Positions 38,557-52,900 are shown, counted from the first letter of the stretch. The stretch: DNA of 64,000 nucleotides from Bryopsis sp. KO-2023 (GCA_030272585.1 BSYQ01000001.1:186001-250000); one strand, 5' to 3'. Program-made: numbers and translations. The notes: generated from the sequence alone by a model not told the origin.

Positions 38557-40887
38557 ACGCGATACCTGTAGACAAAAGTCCTTGTTGAGAAAAATGGGGA
38601 TGGGGTGGGGGGGTAGGGGATATATAAAAACAACAAAAAGCCAACAAAACGCAAAAAAATGAAACAAAAGAAAAAGAAAGAAAGAAATATCGAGGCGAAA
38701 AAAAAAAAAGTGAAAAAAAAACAAAAAAAAGCACAGAGCAATGCACACGGATGATGAGGGCTCTGCAAAGAGGCTTATCGCCTTAGTAACCGATGTGGTT
38801 TTTTTTCTTTTTTTTCTCTCCAGTTAAGTGCTGCTGGTTCTTTTACATGTTAAAACAAAGTTCCGTGGCAAAATCGGCATGCTTTTTCGTCGATTTCTGG
38901 TGTTTCTTTCTTTGGGTATTCTTATCTGGTGGGGCTTTCGCTGCAGTTACGATTGGAATATGTGTCCGGGGATCTTGGGAGATCTCCGAGTCACTAATTG
39001 GATGAGTGCATATTCTTGATTATTTCCAGGGGCTGTCGTTCTTTCGATGGTTCACTGTTGAATTTCATTGTTGTCTGTCTTTTATTGGTTCTTTTTTTCG
39101 TTCTTTTTTTTTTTCTTTTTCTTGTGGAGGACATCTGGGATATTTTCCTGACTTGATCCAAAGCAGTGTGTAAGGTATTAGCCCAAAACAACCCCAAAAA
39201 AGAAACATTATAGCAAGTAGGTCCTGTGGATGTTTTGGGGGAGCACGAAAAGGAAAAAGGTAAAAAATACCGCTTTGAAAAAAGAGTGGTTGGTAGAAAT
39301 TTGGTTCATTCTGTCGTTGAATGGAATGAATAGCCGAAATGCTGCTGAAAAGAAACACGACCTTATAATTACAACATAAAGTAGAGTGGTGTTGTGGCGG
39401 GATGCCGGTTGGTTCTCACTCTAGGGAGGGGAGACAAAAAACGTACATTTTGGCTGTTAAGAAAGTATTGGTTTAAAACATCGTGTGGAATCAGCCAAGC
39501 AACCTTCTTTGGGTTGCAGGGTCAAGTTGAGGAAAGGAGAGAAACACACCACAATTTGCTCTCAACTTTCCTCCTTGGTGTTTGTTGTTGTGGGTTGGGG
39601 CCATTCCAGGATGCCAGCCCTTTTCTGTCCATGCAGCCATTGGGGTTCTTTCTCCCCAGTCTTGTTGGGTTGGTTTTTTTTATTTTGTTTTGCCAGCAGC
39701 CAAGTCGCTTTCCGGAAGAAAAGGATCGAGACGGCCACGGGAAAAGGTCATTCTGGCACACAGGGATTCCAGTTGGACGGTGTGTAGCAGCTGAAATGGT
39801 GCTGTCACAGGCTGTCTGTAGGGAACAACCAATGCTTCTATTTCTCTCACTTCATGCGTGACACATAGCAGACAAGGATCCAAGATCCTCAAATTTCCAC
39901 TAGAAATTTCTTCTGTTGATGAAATACTGGTTTATAACTTGCCAAAAATCTGTTCAGAAGACAAGGTCAACTTCCTCTTTCCCAATCCATCCTAAATATC
40001 AACTCAGATACTTTACTGTTCTCCTTTCAAACTCTGAGTCACGACCCCAAAGTCCAACCAAATCAACCAAAGTCCCTTCAAATATCACATCTCCACTGGA
40101 GTCCTAACAGGACAAACTATCAGCAGCTGATCTACTCCTTTCCACACTTCTCCATTTTTGAACATCAAATCCCCCACTTACCAATAATATGACCATCCAG
40201 AAGCTGCGGAACATCTCCTCGGAGCATTGCAGTCTTCTACCAACTGAACACTTTCTCACAGCAAAAGGTGGCAGGCAGATTTCATGGTTTGAAACTTTTG
40301 ACATCGTTGTGAAGAGTGAGCTGCTTCAGAACCATGTGTCAATGCAGACATTTATACCCATATATGACCCTCCCCTTCCCCATGCATAGGTCGATTCAGC
40401 TAAATTCAACGAACGAGAAATATCTTCAAATAAAGAAGATTGAAAAGAAAAACGTTCCGAAAGTTCCTCTCGCAAAGTAGCATCGGTACTGGAAGCAGGT
40501 AGCCTATCCAACCGATCCATTAAATTTTGAATTTGTTGTAAACCAGTTTGAACCTCCTCATACTGAACCCTTAACTGAGAAATCACTGTCTGTAAACGAG
40601 AAAAATCCCAATCTGTCATAGAAGACAACAAAGTCGAATCCAAGGAAAAATCACCAGGAGAAAAAGAAGCCATATGTTCCATTGGAGTTCCTTCATCATG
40701 AGAAGAAGCAATAGAAGAAACCACCTCTGAACCAGGTTGAACCTGGTTCAAAGCATTTTCATGTTAGCCTGGTTCAAGTACACCAGTCTTTCTGTCATGC
40801 CAATTTGCCAGCATCAGATGAGGTGATGTACGGCATATGCATTTAGGCAGATGGGAATTCGTCAGGCGGCGCTTTGGGAGACGAGAG
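38557..40887. other. Intergenic between PITH and RRP12
   Basis: This 2.3 kb begins with an A-rich stretch (about 38,630-38,740) and T-rich tracts (38,800-39,120). The right part contains a minus-strand open frame with coiled-coil character (40751-40326) and a short palindrome of AACCAGGTTGAACCTGGTT type near 40,730-40,750. A plus-strand open frame at 39394-39861 has no recognisable domain. Confidence 0.5.
40326..40751 (-). other. Orphan coiled-coil open frame, possible mobile-element remnant
   Basis: About 141 codons are open, but no ATG lies at the beginning. The middle is heptad-like (QTVISQLRVQYEEVQTGLQQ) with acidic Ser-rich flanks. The composition is reminiscent of structural proteins of retroelements, but I see no diagnostic motif, terminal repeat or enzyme domain. 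It may equally be an exon of an unrecognised gene or chance. Confidence 0.25.
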
Positions 40888-43800
40888 ATGGAAGGCCGAA
40901 ATCCCTTCGACTTGTTGGGCGGTTTCTCGACGGATGGCATCGATGGTGGTCTCGTGGAGGAGGTCAAGCGTAGGCATGGGAACAGCCAAGCCGCGGTGTC
41001 GAAGCAGATCATTACTGTGACCGGCACCGTTTTGGAAGTGCTCAAGGACCAGAACATGCAACCGACACCCACCGCGTTGTTTGCGGCGTTCGTGTCCACT
41101 CTCGAACGAGAACAGACCTTGAATAATCCGGAGGTGGGATCTCTATCCTAAAAATTCCTCGCTGTAGGGTGCTTCCACTATCTCCATACGTTGGACCGTG
41201 TCTGTCTTCAAACGTAGTGTCGTGGACAGCGACGTGGGGTTGCGGTTCAAGTTTAATTTGCATAATTTAGTGGCAAGGATTTTCGTGGGGTTGATCCAGG
41301 TGGTGGCTGCTGTTTGTAATGTGTTGTCGATGGCAATTGGCCGCCTCCCGGATTCCATGCTACAGAAAAAGCGCATTCCCATGCTGAGTTTGCTTAATGG
41401 AATCCTGGGCCGGCACCGCGGAAAGGTATTCATTTGATGAGTCATTGCATCTACTCGGCATCAACTCTGTGCACAACAGACTCCAATGGCAATCAATTTT
41501 GGACAGATTTCTACATTTTCAAGATCTCTTACAGTAATTCCAACAATGTTCCTCTAATGGAGCCCAGACAGTGCGATTTGCTCCAACTTTATATTGGGCT
41601 TGTTTTCCTCCAGTTGCACTGAAACATAGTTATAGAGTTGATGAAATGACTCACTGGGAGGCCCTTGTTTTTTGTTCAGCCATCTCCAGTGAAGGCAGCT
41701 TTGAGTTGCATCAGCCCCTTCCTTGCTGTCGCAAACTGTGAGCCAAACCCAGCAGCCAGTGAAGCATTCGAAACAGTGTTGAGTTTCGTGTGGGATTCTT
41801 CCCCGAAAGTCCGAAAACTGGTCGTCAAGGGTTTGCAGCAAGTGCTGGCAGGTCACAGGGATACAGCATCAGAGAAAGAAACTGTCGCAGCGATTGCAAA
41901 AGGTGTGACTAATCATGTGCTGTGACTTCGCTGTTGCACTTGGCACTCTCGGCAATCATCATTGAGAAAACCTCATATATAAAATTTTGTCTACCCCTTG
42001 AGGCTGGGTTTGATTTCCTGAGACATGCTGCTCAGCGGATTTATGTTTAGAAGAATGTCTATGCCCCTCAGCTATCCAGAGCCCTTCCAAACCAACAGAA
42101 CATCGATCTCTGGAATGGACTTCGGCAACAATCTCTTGCTGGCTTATGGATAGCATTTCTTTGTGTATGCAGTTTCTATCCAGCTTTTGTCTAAGCCGGA
42201 AGGTGCAGCTAATGAAGCTGCCAATGCCCCCAAAAAGCAAAGAATGGAAAAAGAGGATGAAATTCGAAAAGCGGTGGTGTGCTCGCTGCACTTAATGACT
42301 TGTCTTGCACAAATCCTGCCCCTAATGCAAGGTAGCTAATCCACAGCTTGTGTGTTGCCCTTCTTGATCTCCCCATGAGTTCATTTCCACTCAAATCTAT
42401 TCTCGTTGATCTTTCTCTTTGCAATGCGTGGTTCCGCCTTATTTGCATTTGTAATAGAAAATTCCATGTGGGATCAACACTGAATTTTCAGACATCCAAA
42501 CCAGCAAAGTCTTTATTTTGCCAATCTTTGGGTGCGTGGTCCCTGAATTCAAAAAAAAATCACAGGGTGGGTTTGTGTCTGAACAGGCGAGGCAGTCGTG
42601 GAAATTTGTGCGGCAGTTTGTCGATTGTTTCCATTACAACAAGAGTTGCTCTCCCTGAATGCGTGCGACGTATTGAAAGCCCTGTTTGCCTCACCACAAC
42701 AGCAACTGGCGGCACCAGTCCTGGCAAAACTTCTCAAGGTATCTGACGACATTGCAATTCTTTGGTCCTCCAAACGAGTAAATCATTTAGGCCATTGTCT
42801 GAAACAGTCTTATTATTATCACGCAGCTTTGTAATGTTCAGAGCATAGGCCATGAGTTTACTTGATGCAAGTTTTAAAAAATCCTGTCGACTGCTTCTGT
42901 CTAAAGAGTACTTCTCAAACGTGGGTTGAATAGGTGTGACATTCTGGCTCCAGGTTTTGATAGACGATGTTGCTGCAAGCAACATGAAAGTTAGGGAGCT
43001 GTCTGCAGCGCTCTGTGGTGTTTTGGACAGAGGCTACTGCAAGCTCTACAAAGTGGACAAAATGGTCTGCTATCAGGAGCTTCCCAGTGCCATTCACCAC
43101 TTGACGCAACAGGTGAGACCCATGCTGAAATGATTGCCTGGTTAAATATGCAACAAAAAAGTGTGCGTGTCTGCCCCACCCCACAATACAGCAATGGAAA
43201 GAAATATATCAAGAAAGGGTAAACAAGCATGGGGCAATTGGGCAATGGCCTGAAGTGGGTATTGGAGTGAATTTGGATTTTCCGGAAGAACCCAGCGGTA
43301 CATTGTTGAAAACTATGGCTTCTTTTCGATGCAGCTAGCAGCAGAGCATGATGGGGTCCGATATGCAGCCGTTCAAGCGCTCACCTCTGTCCTTGCCAAC
43401 TGTTTGGACGAGTCTATGGTGAGTTTGGCCGTCCAATCCCAGCCAGATGGCAACAAGGAGGTATCACCTCTGGTCAGCGTAGTTGCTGCTGTGGGGAGTT
43501 GTTTGGGGCCTCGGTATCAGGATGCCCAGGCAATGGCTTTGCCAGGTAAGCAATCACGACACTCGCCAGAGCCCGGGGTTGTCTTGTGTCTTTCAACAGC
43601 ATCCCGGGCGACTACCTAGGAAGCTGGGGGGAAGCTACTGGCATTGGTGATTGCACTCTCATTCCCTCGTCTTACATGTTTTGCCTGTGTCAGTCATGAC
43701 GCCTCTTGTCCCAAGTGGCATATTTTGTTTTCACTTTTCATTATCAGAGCCTCACATGAATAGAAAAGCTGTGGAGCACATTTCTTTCTTTGTTGTGGCA

Positions 43801-46800
43801 CGTTTTTCGGTTTTCGACAGAGGGTGCAGGTTTTGCATACTCTTTACACCATCAGTGCCGCCCAGTGTTCTCATACTTTCTGGTGTCATGATGTTTTGAA
43901 CCTGTTTCGAATGTAGTTGTTCGTGGCCTCATCGAAAAACTTGGAAGAGAAGGGGCACCCCTTGCGGAAGGTCTGGTGGAACAACTTGGGGTTGTCTACG
44001 GTGCACTAGTAGAAGCTGAGCAAGAAGAGGAAGCATCTGATGTAGGGAGATCAGTCAGCAAATTCAAAAGATTGACAGTGTTTTTTACTTGCCATGCACC
44101 CGTACACAACTCTTGAGTTTTCTGGGTAGAGCACTCTTTGGGGAATTACGAGGAGGGTTATGTAAGTCTTCTGTTTTTTTGTTTGTTACATTGAGAGTGT
44201 AGTATCCCACTGTGTTGATTGTGGCTTGAACAGGAGCTGAGGCATTACTTGAGCGTTGGAGAGTCAGCAATTGGTGCTGCTATCAAGCACATCGGGCCAG
44301 AGAATGTGTTGCAAGTTCTGCCCCTTAACATCCTTGAGGTGAGCAATGACACCAAATAAGTTGCTTAATATGCTTTTTTTTCTTCCTTTTTTTGCACTTT
44401 TGCCCTGTTGCATGATTTCGTTTCAGTAGTGAGCCTACTGAAACAAGATATCGGTGGTTTATGCATGAATGCATGATGGCTTCATTTGGTTCAATACCAG
44501 GGTCTGGATGGTAAAACCGAGGAGTACAGAACTTGGCTTCTGCCACTTTTCAAGAAATATGTGAAAAGTGGCTCACTTGCATTTTGGGGCTCTCAAATGT
44601 TGCCTTATGCTCGAGAGCTTGGCAACAGAGCAGCTGCTGCTGATGCGGCTGGTCAGAATCAGTTGGCTAGCAAGTGCAATGCTCTCGAAAGACAAATTTG
44701 GAACTCCCTACCAGCGTTTTGCTCCTGGTGTCGCGATGCTGACACGGCGTTCGGGTGGGGATGATTGAAGCCCCCTTCACTGGTTGGGCACAAACTTGTG
44801 AGGTGTTTTTAGGTTAGGTTAGATTTCTGGGCAGTTCTGGCAACTTGGGCAGTCCATTAGATTCTCCTTTGAAGCTTCACGCCAATGATGCATAACATAC
44901 CTACACCACCTGAGCAATATTTGCAATGAGGGGTGTTTTGTCACTACCTCTGAGGCTCGGACTAGCCAATAAAATCGCCGCTTAGGAATTTTCCCTAGAT
45001 GCTTGTTGTTGCCATATAGTTGATTGTAGCATCTCACTGCTAGAACATTGTTTCTTCCATTTGGGGTTGGTAAATTTGCCAGCTGGCTTTTCACAGCTGG
45101 ATCACCCTCATCTTTGTTTCTTTGTTATTTGGTCTACAGTGAATGTGTGCGGTCAATTGGGGGAGCCTTTAACAGAAGATCAGAGCTGAGGCATGTAATC
45201 TCTCAAGCACTTGTGAGGCTGTGCAGCCAGAGTTGTACCGTTTTGACATCTCATGGCATCAGGCCAGACCTTTGTGGATATTCAATCCCTCCTGGTAATT
45301 ACATGCCTTACTTTGAGAAACAAGTAATCATCAGCATTATGCCAACCAAGTTGATGGCCTCATTTCGACAGCTTCAGATTTCTGGATGTTTTGAAACATT
45401 GTTTGTGGGAAATGACTGCTTCGGGTCTGGGTGTCCATCATGATATTTTCTATTTATTATGGAGAATTGTTGTTTCCGTGGTTCATACCGAAAAGCATCT
45501 GGAAAAGTGATGGTGTGGCGTTTGAATTGCAGGGTTGGACAATCCGGACCAAAATCTGGAAGAAAGCATGCACACAGTTCCTTCGCACTTCACGCCAGAG
45601 TTAGCAGTGAGGTAAGCTGGACTTGAATACCGAAAAGCCAAATTGATTGACGGCGTCATTCACACAACCAGGGAATCTCTTGGATTTATCGGACAATTTT
45701 TTTTTCTATCATTTCATTTTCCCTGCTTGAGAGTGTCTGGTACTTTGTCCTTTGTTGCAATTTTTTTTTGCTGGTTTTTCCAATCAGAACGGTCGAGACG
45801 TTGAGAAAGCACTCTGCAGAATGGCTGCAAGCCTTGTATAATGCTTACATCAGCACAGGGCCTGACCAACGAATTCCCCTTTTTCAAGCCATCGCTGCAT
45901 ATTCTCGAATCACCGATCCAACAATCCTTGCAGAGTTTTTCAAGATGATATTGGAAAACTTGATCAAGGTGAGAGCCACCCCCTCGACCCAAAGAAATTG
46001 CAAGCAAAGTCGTTAATTAGTGTTTTTTTCCATTTTATTCCCTGGATGACTAAACAGGCTTGGTTTTTGTTTGCTCCAGTGTATGCAAGGGGGTGATGTT
46101 GTTTTGCCCAGCTCCTCTGATCCTATCGAAACTCAGTGTACATTCATTGAGCTTGCATCCAGCATTGCTGCTGGGCTGGATGATCAAGGAATTGGTCACT
46201 TGTACAAAGCCGCTCTTCACACCATGGAGGTATTGTTTCACACAATTGCCATAGTTTGATATCTGCAATTTTGCTGCTTGTTCACTTTTGATGCATGTAG
46301 TTATGATTGGCTCAGTTTATTTTCTTTTCACAGACAAATTTTCATATTTGCCTGAAAATATGCGTGTGTTTTTGTGCAGGTCAAGCATGTTGGCATCCAA
46401 AAGAGAGCATACAAGTTAATGGCTTACATTGTGAACCACAGAGAGGAATTTCTTGCTCAGAAATTGGAGGTACAGAGGAATTTGTTGGTCGTATCCACTT
46501 TGGGCTGAAGTCCCCTTTTCAAATGTCAATTGACCCAAGAGAAAACAAGCCAATTTCATTCATATTTTGTATGGTTTGGGGTTTATGTATTCCATTTTTC
46601 TGCTGAATTTTCTCTGTGTGGGGCTTTTAATGACAGGAATTGGTTGAGAAGATGAGAGCAGGGCTGACCACATGCATGTCTCCAGCCAAACGATTTCGCA
46701 TTCAATGTCTGGCACCTATTGTAAGGGCATTAGGATCCAAAGAGAATCCTTCTGAAGAAGAAAAAGAGGTTAGTTTTCCACAGGTTTTGTTGTTTTCCAT

Positions 46801-49800
46801 CAAGTGCTGTTCCATCATGGAAAAAGAAAATGTGGTTTGTGTGGATTGCTGAATGCGTGCAAGTCGCTTGTTGGAAGTTGCTTTGCTTCCATTTGTTGAA
46901 ATGCTGTATCAGAATGGACTCAGATTGCTAATCTGCCGGTTTTTTCCTACTGTTAGGTGGTTCGGATATTTGTGAGTGAAATCCTTATATGTACCAATGA
47001 GAAGAGCAAAAGAGCTGTTGACGAAGCATACAAGATCATTGTTGAATTGGCTGAAGCATCCATTGAAGGTCAGTGTCGAATTACAGTACCACTCAAACCC
47101 AATCAGTGCAGGGACTTTTCAAGTATCAGCCATCCAACCAACAATTTACCCATGCGGAGGTAGAAACTGAATGCTGAACAATTATCGACAGGTGCATATG
47201 TCAAACCTAACTCAGCTATGCCATTTTTCCTTGTACTGCGCAGGGCCTGAAGGATTCATTGGTTTCCTGAACATTGTGATGGCGGGTTTGCTCACTCAAA
47301 TTCCACACACAGTGGCTGCAACCGTGCATGGCTTGTCTCGCTTAGTCCACAAATACTATGGGCTCATGCATGGAGTTTCTGACCAACTGTTGAAAACCGT
47401 GTTGCTGTTGATAAGAGCCAAGTCAAGGGAGGTCGATTCTGCTGTTCTCGGCTTTGTAAATGTAAGTAACATTTGCTCCAGCAAGTGAACCCCCATATAC
47501 ATCAAAATCATGGTGATTTCATTCCTTTTTTTTCATTTTTTCATGGCCACAGTGGATTGAATATTTGCTCAACAGTTAATGGGATGGTATAGTCTGCTGT
47601 ATTTTACCATAGCTGGAACTGCATTCAACGACGCTTGCTTTACATTTGTGCTGGGTCTTTGACCTTTTTTTCAATGAAAAAAAATGGCCTTGCACGGCCT
47701 TAAGATCGCCTCCTCGCCTTTCATAGGCAAAATCCACAGGAGATGTTTGAGTCATTGCCGTGCAAAATGAAAGACAATTGTTTCTCTGCTTTGTTCTGCG
47801 TTGACCACTCCCCTGGCTGGAGCCCTTTACGGTCAATGCATCAAAAGCTAGAAACCACAGTCACCGTGTTGAATGTATGTATGGCAAGTTTGTCCATTAC
47901 GGAGATAAGAAGAGGAGTTGGAGAGAGTTTTTTGGCATTTTGCGATGTTATTGTACAGAAAAGATTGGGGCTAGATGAGGAATTCTTAATGTTGATCTGT
48001 CTTTTTTTTCGAACCTAGGTTTGTGCGATGAAATATCACACCTCCTCGCTGCTAGCCCTGTTGCCAGAAATCATGGATGCTCTCTTGGTTTGGAGGGATG
48101 ACCCCAAAAACAAGCATAGAGTAAAAGTGAAAATGATCATCTCAAGACTGGCATCCAAGTGTGGTTTCGATGAAGTGGAACGACTGATCCCAGCAAATTT
48201 CCAAAAACAGTATACCTACATCAGGAAAGACTCCAGGAGAAAGGATAGGCGGCGGCGAGAAGGAACTTCAGAAGTGGTGAGTAGGAGAATGAAGGTATTA
48301 TTATTCAGTATGATTTGACAGCTTGATTTGGATGGAGTGCAGATATTCATCCAGTATTGTCTTGAGGGATGTTGAAATGGTGAGAAGGGTGTTTGTTTTT
48401 TTCCCCCTGGGAACTGGCCTTTGCAGTGATGCCACAACTTCACGGTGTTGGACAATGATCTCACCAATGATTATTTCTTTTGGAAGATCTGAGCATGGCT
48501 GGCGGCCCATTCACCTTCTCTCATGAATTTGACTTATTGCATGCATCCCCTTCTTTTCATTTTGCATCAACACAAGCTAGAGTTGCAAGGAACTGGCAGC
48601 GAGGTTGACCTCTGAGTCTCACCAATGGATGGCAAGAATTGAAAATCTGGCAAAGAGAAAGCAAAAACTTGAGAAATGTTTTTCCCCGAAATTCAGGATG
48701 GAGAGCAAGATGGCATGGAGCTGGATGATGAGATGGCAGGAAGTGAATGGGCCCATTCTAAATTCTTCTCAAATGCTGGAGGGATGACCAGTGCAGGAAA
48801 TACAAGGATGACTGGTCGATCGAAGGCTGCTCCGACTTCTGTTAAGAGCGGAAAATCTGGACGGTCTCGAAAATCTGAATCCAATGCGTTCAGGTTTGGA
48901 AGGCTGGTGGAAGGAGGTGATCCCATGAACATGCTGGATCCTTCCACTTCTAGGTCATTGGCAAAAGCTGCAGCTGGAATGGGCGGTGGTGGTGCAAACA
49001 GGAAAGAGGAGGAAGCCCCCTTGCAATTGCCTGTTAACGACGAAGGAAAATTCCTCATCGATGTAAGTAGAGGTGGTGATGCAGGAAACCTCAAAAGCCA
49101 CGTCAGTTTTGAACGTTTTTGTTCTACATATATTTTGTAAGAAACAGTGCAGGAGGTTGGCTGATGATCTTCCAAATAATACGTGTTATGGAAATGCTGG
49201 GAATGCCCAAAATCAAGAACATAGCTGTTGCTGTTATTGAATTCTTATCTTATCTGAGACCTTTGTTGTGTTTGCAGGAGAAAAGTTTGAAAAAGGAGGA
49301 GAGGAAGGAAAACAAGAGGAAAGCCAGTACAATGGACGATTCTGATATGGACGATGATGTGAAAACCCACCGATCAGGCGCCACAACGAAAAGAAGCGGA
49401 GCCTCTGGGATCAGTAAAGGATCGACGAGGTCAAGGAAAACAACCAAAAGCAAAGTCAACTCTCATCATGGAGGCCAAAGGTAAACATCGTTTGGTTTGA
49501 TATGCCAAAACATGCCAGCCAGGAGAGTTTTTTTTTTAATGATGAATTGTATTAGTGCATAAGTCTGCAGGCACCCATAAGGAAGCTGGGACAGCTGTGA
49601 AACAACGGATCTAGCCCCTGATTGCTGTTTACGTTTACGTATTTTCCTAATGTAAAGTTTGTGTGTTTGATGGCAGGTTCAAGTCGAAGAAGGGTGCAGG
49701 AGGTGACAATCAGACAGGATCCAAGGTCGAGCCATTTGCCTACTGGAAGATGGATAGAAATCTGTTGAGCAGACGTCGAGGGAAAAAGGCTTCTGGGATC

Positions 49801-49872
49801 AAAGATTTGGACAAGGTTGTGAATGCAGTGAAAAGGGGAGCAAATCGGGCAAAAAAAATGAGGAAGGATTAA
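40888..49872 (+). CDS. RRP12: Ribosomal RNA processing protein RRP12 (HEAT-repeat, NUC173 type)
   Basis: RRP12 is a nucleolar/nuclear HEAT-repeat factor needed for export and maturation of pre-ribosomal subunits. I follow about 22 exons, e.g. 40888-41133, ~41198-41425, 41681-41902, ~42180-42332, ~42956-43110, ~44500-44760, ~45787-45968, ~46957-47069, ~47243-47461, ~48019-48276, ~48698-49062, 49279-49481 and 49679-49872, for roughly 1,200-1,300 residues. Family landmarks are LLSLLNGILGRH, SAIGAAIKHIGPENVLQVLP, EYRTWLLPLFKKYVKSGSL, IPLFQAIAAYSRITDPTILA, VGIQKRAYKLMAYIVNHREE and HRVKVKMIISRLASKCGFDE, leading to KQYTYIRKDSRRKDRRR. The C-terminal ~200 residues are acidic then strongly basic, as in RRP12, with several nuclear-localisation-like clusters. 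The start of exon 2 is unresolved. Confidence is high for identity, lower for each border. Confidence 0.93.
44819..45094 (-). other. Antisense open frame inside an RRP12 intron
   Basis: About 91 codons are open opposite RRP12 between two of its exons. The peptide is basic, with WLVRASEVV and a terminal CPSCQNC cluster. No family is recognised. It may be part of an inserted element or chance. Confidence 0.2.
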
Positions 49873-49974
49873 TGTGGATCATGGGTGTACAGAATTTCAT
49901 TTTAAAAAATTTCATTCAAGCCTTTCAAAGGACTGGTTAACGTGTCGCAGTTTGTAGCGGTGGATGTGGTGACA

Positions 49975-52900
49975 TTGAAATTTGCAAGAGTGTCCGGTAC
50001 ACAGAAAGGAATGGGGAGGAGTGAGATTGAAATCCCCTTGAAGCTAATGTAGCAGAATGATGCTGCAAGTACAGACTTGGGTCTAGATCAACCCAACACC
50101 AGTGTAACTGAAGTTGGAGGATAATATTCTCGCAGAAGAGCACACAGTTTCACTGACACTTCCATCCCCCACAGACTGCACACAAGAATCCTATACCTGG
50201 CAGTTTCAATCCATTTGCTTTTCTTTTGCAACAGTCTGGAAGGGGCTCTTCCTGCTCTTGGGCGATTCAAACCCAATCACCCCTAAACCAAACCAAGCAC
50301 ATTGAGTCGAATCGTTCGCTGTGTTCCCAGTAGTGGGCGAAAAGCTTGCCCAAGAACTTCCTGTGAAATCGATATTTTTTTTTCAATTTCGATTGTTGAA
50401 AAGGGCGGCGTTTCGATTCTCGTGTTCCCCTTTTTTTTTGTCTTCTGGTGTTTTCGGAGCTTGGCGAAGATGATGTTTTTTGGTCGCCTGTTTAACCGCA
50501 CCCGGGACCTGGTGAGGCATGTTGATGCCTTCTACCAGGAACGTAAGTATGGTCACCAAGAATCGAATCGAATCGAATCGAAAGTTTGCTACCTCGTTCT
50601 CTGCCTAGTTTTTGTCCCATTCTCGAAAGCCGACTTGTCTCATGAATCCGTTGCGACAATATTCATCGAAACCCACCGCCAGTTACACGCACGGACGACT
50701 CGTTGCGACTCAACCGAACAACTTTGTTCCCTGCGATTCACCGCATGTTTCAATCCGCGAAGTCCGTTTCTGTATGTTCACGGATTCTGGCGACTCGGCA
50801 AACTCACATGCGATCCGCCGGAAGGAATCGATGTTGAATGCGACGCGCATGGCCGACTCGCACGGGTTCAGGTCCATGTAACGCTCGCCTGTTGTGGGAT
50901 TCGCGCATGGAAGAAACTCAATCGAAATCGAACAAAAAGTGAACGAAACGATCGATGCTGGATCTTTTGGTACATGCACAGTCAACTTGCCTTAAATCTG
51001 CTGGAGCTGCAGTTGGAGTTTATGGACCATTGAATTCCTTCTGTTGCAACAAAGATTCCAACTGGACATTGGATTGCTTAAATAGGTTACGGGTTGGGTA
51101 TCTGGAGTTTGGAGCCCATCCAGCCCCAGCCCCAGCCCCAGCCCCAGCGTGACCTGAAGCAGTGGGAGGCAGCCCTGGAAGAGCGTGAACGGGAGCAGAA
51201 GAAAAGGGAGGAGGAGCTTCAAGAGAGGGAGAAAATGGTGGGTACTTAAGGATGCTTGATTGAGTCACACTCTTAGAATGGCAATTACATGTCTTTCAAT
51301 GCCTACAAATTGTGTCGAAACAAAATTCTAACATGTTTCTTGTTTTCTGGGGGGGGAAGGAAAGGGGGCAGATTTGATTCCTTTGATTCTTTATCGACTT
51401 TGGCACCGAATAACCAGACGATTTTGGAATTGCGATTCTGCTTTTATGTTTCTTCATAATATTTCTGGGAAAAAGTCATTGAAGATGTAAAAAATTCATG
51501 TCAAAATGGGTGAAAGAAAGGATGAAGCCGGAAAAAAAAAAGAAAGGAAATGTTCCTTTTGTGAATTGATCAATCAACCAGCCAACAAATGGATGGATAC
51601 ATTTTGATCCCTTGCTGTGGTGGTTAATTTGCTGGGCTGCAAATGAATTCATTCGCAGTTTCATATTTATTGCTAGCCAGAACCATGCTTGATTTTTGCA
51701 TGTCTGTATCAATTGGATGTTCGTGTGTTTTTCCAGGCCAGCCAGGTCATCATGTTGGTTGTGGTGGTGGACGAGGAGCAAGTGCCGACAGAAGGAGCCA
51801 CCCAACCATCCAACGAAGAATCGATCTCAGTGCCGGTGGCCAAGGATGCTGCAGTGGAGGTGAAGATATGAATCAGCCTCAAGAGAGAAAGAAAATCCTA
51901 TTTGATTGTGGTTAGGGGTATGCTATCTTGGTGTTCTGTTTTTTTTTGTTAATGCAAAAACACTGGTCTCAAAGAGGAGGCTGCTACTCAGGTCAGGGGT
52001 TGATTTGGATATGAGTTTAGTGGCCAAGAACAATGATTGATTGATTTATTCGTAGTCCCTTAAATCATCGTGGCTTATCGAATGTGTTTTCATGCAGGTG
52101 CTGAAAACAGAGAAAGCCCACATTGACCACAGAGTGGTAGTGGAGACGAAGAGAGTTCAGCCAGTGAAGCCAACACAAGCAGTCAGGCAACCACAGGTGA
52201 GGGGAAAAAAGACAAGAGATTGATGCTCTTTTGGCTGAAAATCTCTTTCCACCTATTTGTGGCAAAATACGATCATGGAACCAAACAGATCTATAGCAGG
52301 TGGTAGATGAGTCCTAGGTGAGAACTCTTCTATGAATGCTCAATCAAAATATAATGCTATGGGAGGAATGCAATAACCTGTACAAATGCACCGGATGGTT
52401 TTCAAGAGAATTATTGTCAACAATTGGCTTTGTGTTGTTCCAGATCTCATCACGTGATCCTGTTGGGAGCAAGACAATCAGGTGGGGTCCTGTGAACCCC
52501 CCTGGTGCATGGGTATCCAGAAAAGCTTCTGGTAAACCAATGAACAAAGTTGCTGTGGGAGTCCGCAACAACACTATGAAGGTACTGAAAAATATCATCT
52601 CTGTTTCGAGCATACACCTCAATTTTTGGCAAAGGGAAAAGTAACCTGATTCCTTGTTCGTTAATTGTTCTGTTGGTGTCTTTTTTTCATGAGGGCATTT
52701 GATTGTGATCTTTTTTCCTGAGCCTGAGAAGGTCTATGGCTCAGTCTGTCACACAGCCTCGTGACATATTGCATAAGCAATATGTTGCGGCATTGTGGTT
52801 TGCTGACAAATGATAATTGATGTAAGGTTAATGGTCAAAGAGATTGAGATTCGAGCTGTTTTCTTTTCTTTTTCAAGGTCCCCCCCAAAAAGGATGAAAT

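Noticed and set aside
39394-39861. Plus-strand open frame between PITH and RRP12
   Set aside because: There is no ATG at its start, no domain and no splice partner; its hydrophobic stretch comes from T-rich sequence.
50302-51033. A 243-codon plus-strand open frame covering the first exon of CCCH copy B
   Set aside because: It runs through a GTAAGT donor, and its frame is not kept in the matching part of arm A, so most of it is 5' flank and intron rather than a protein.
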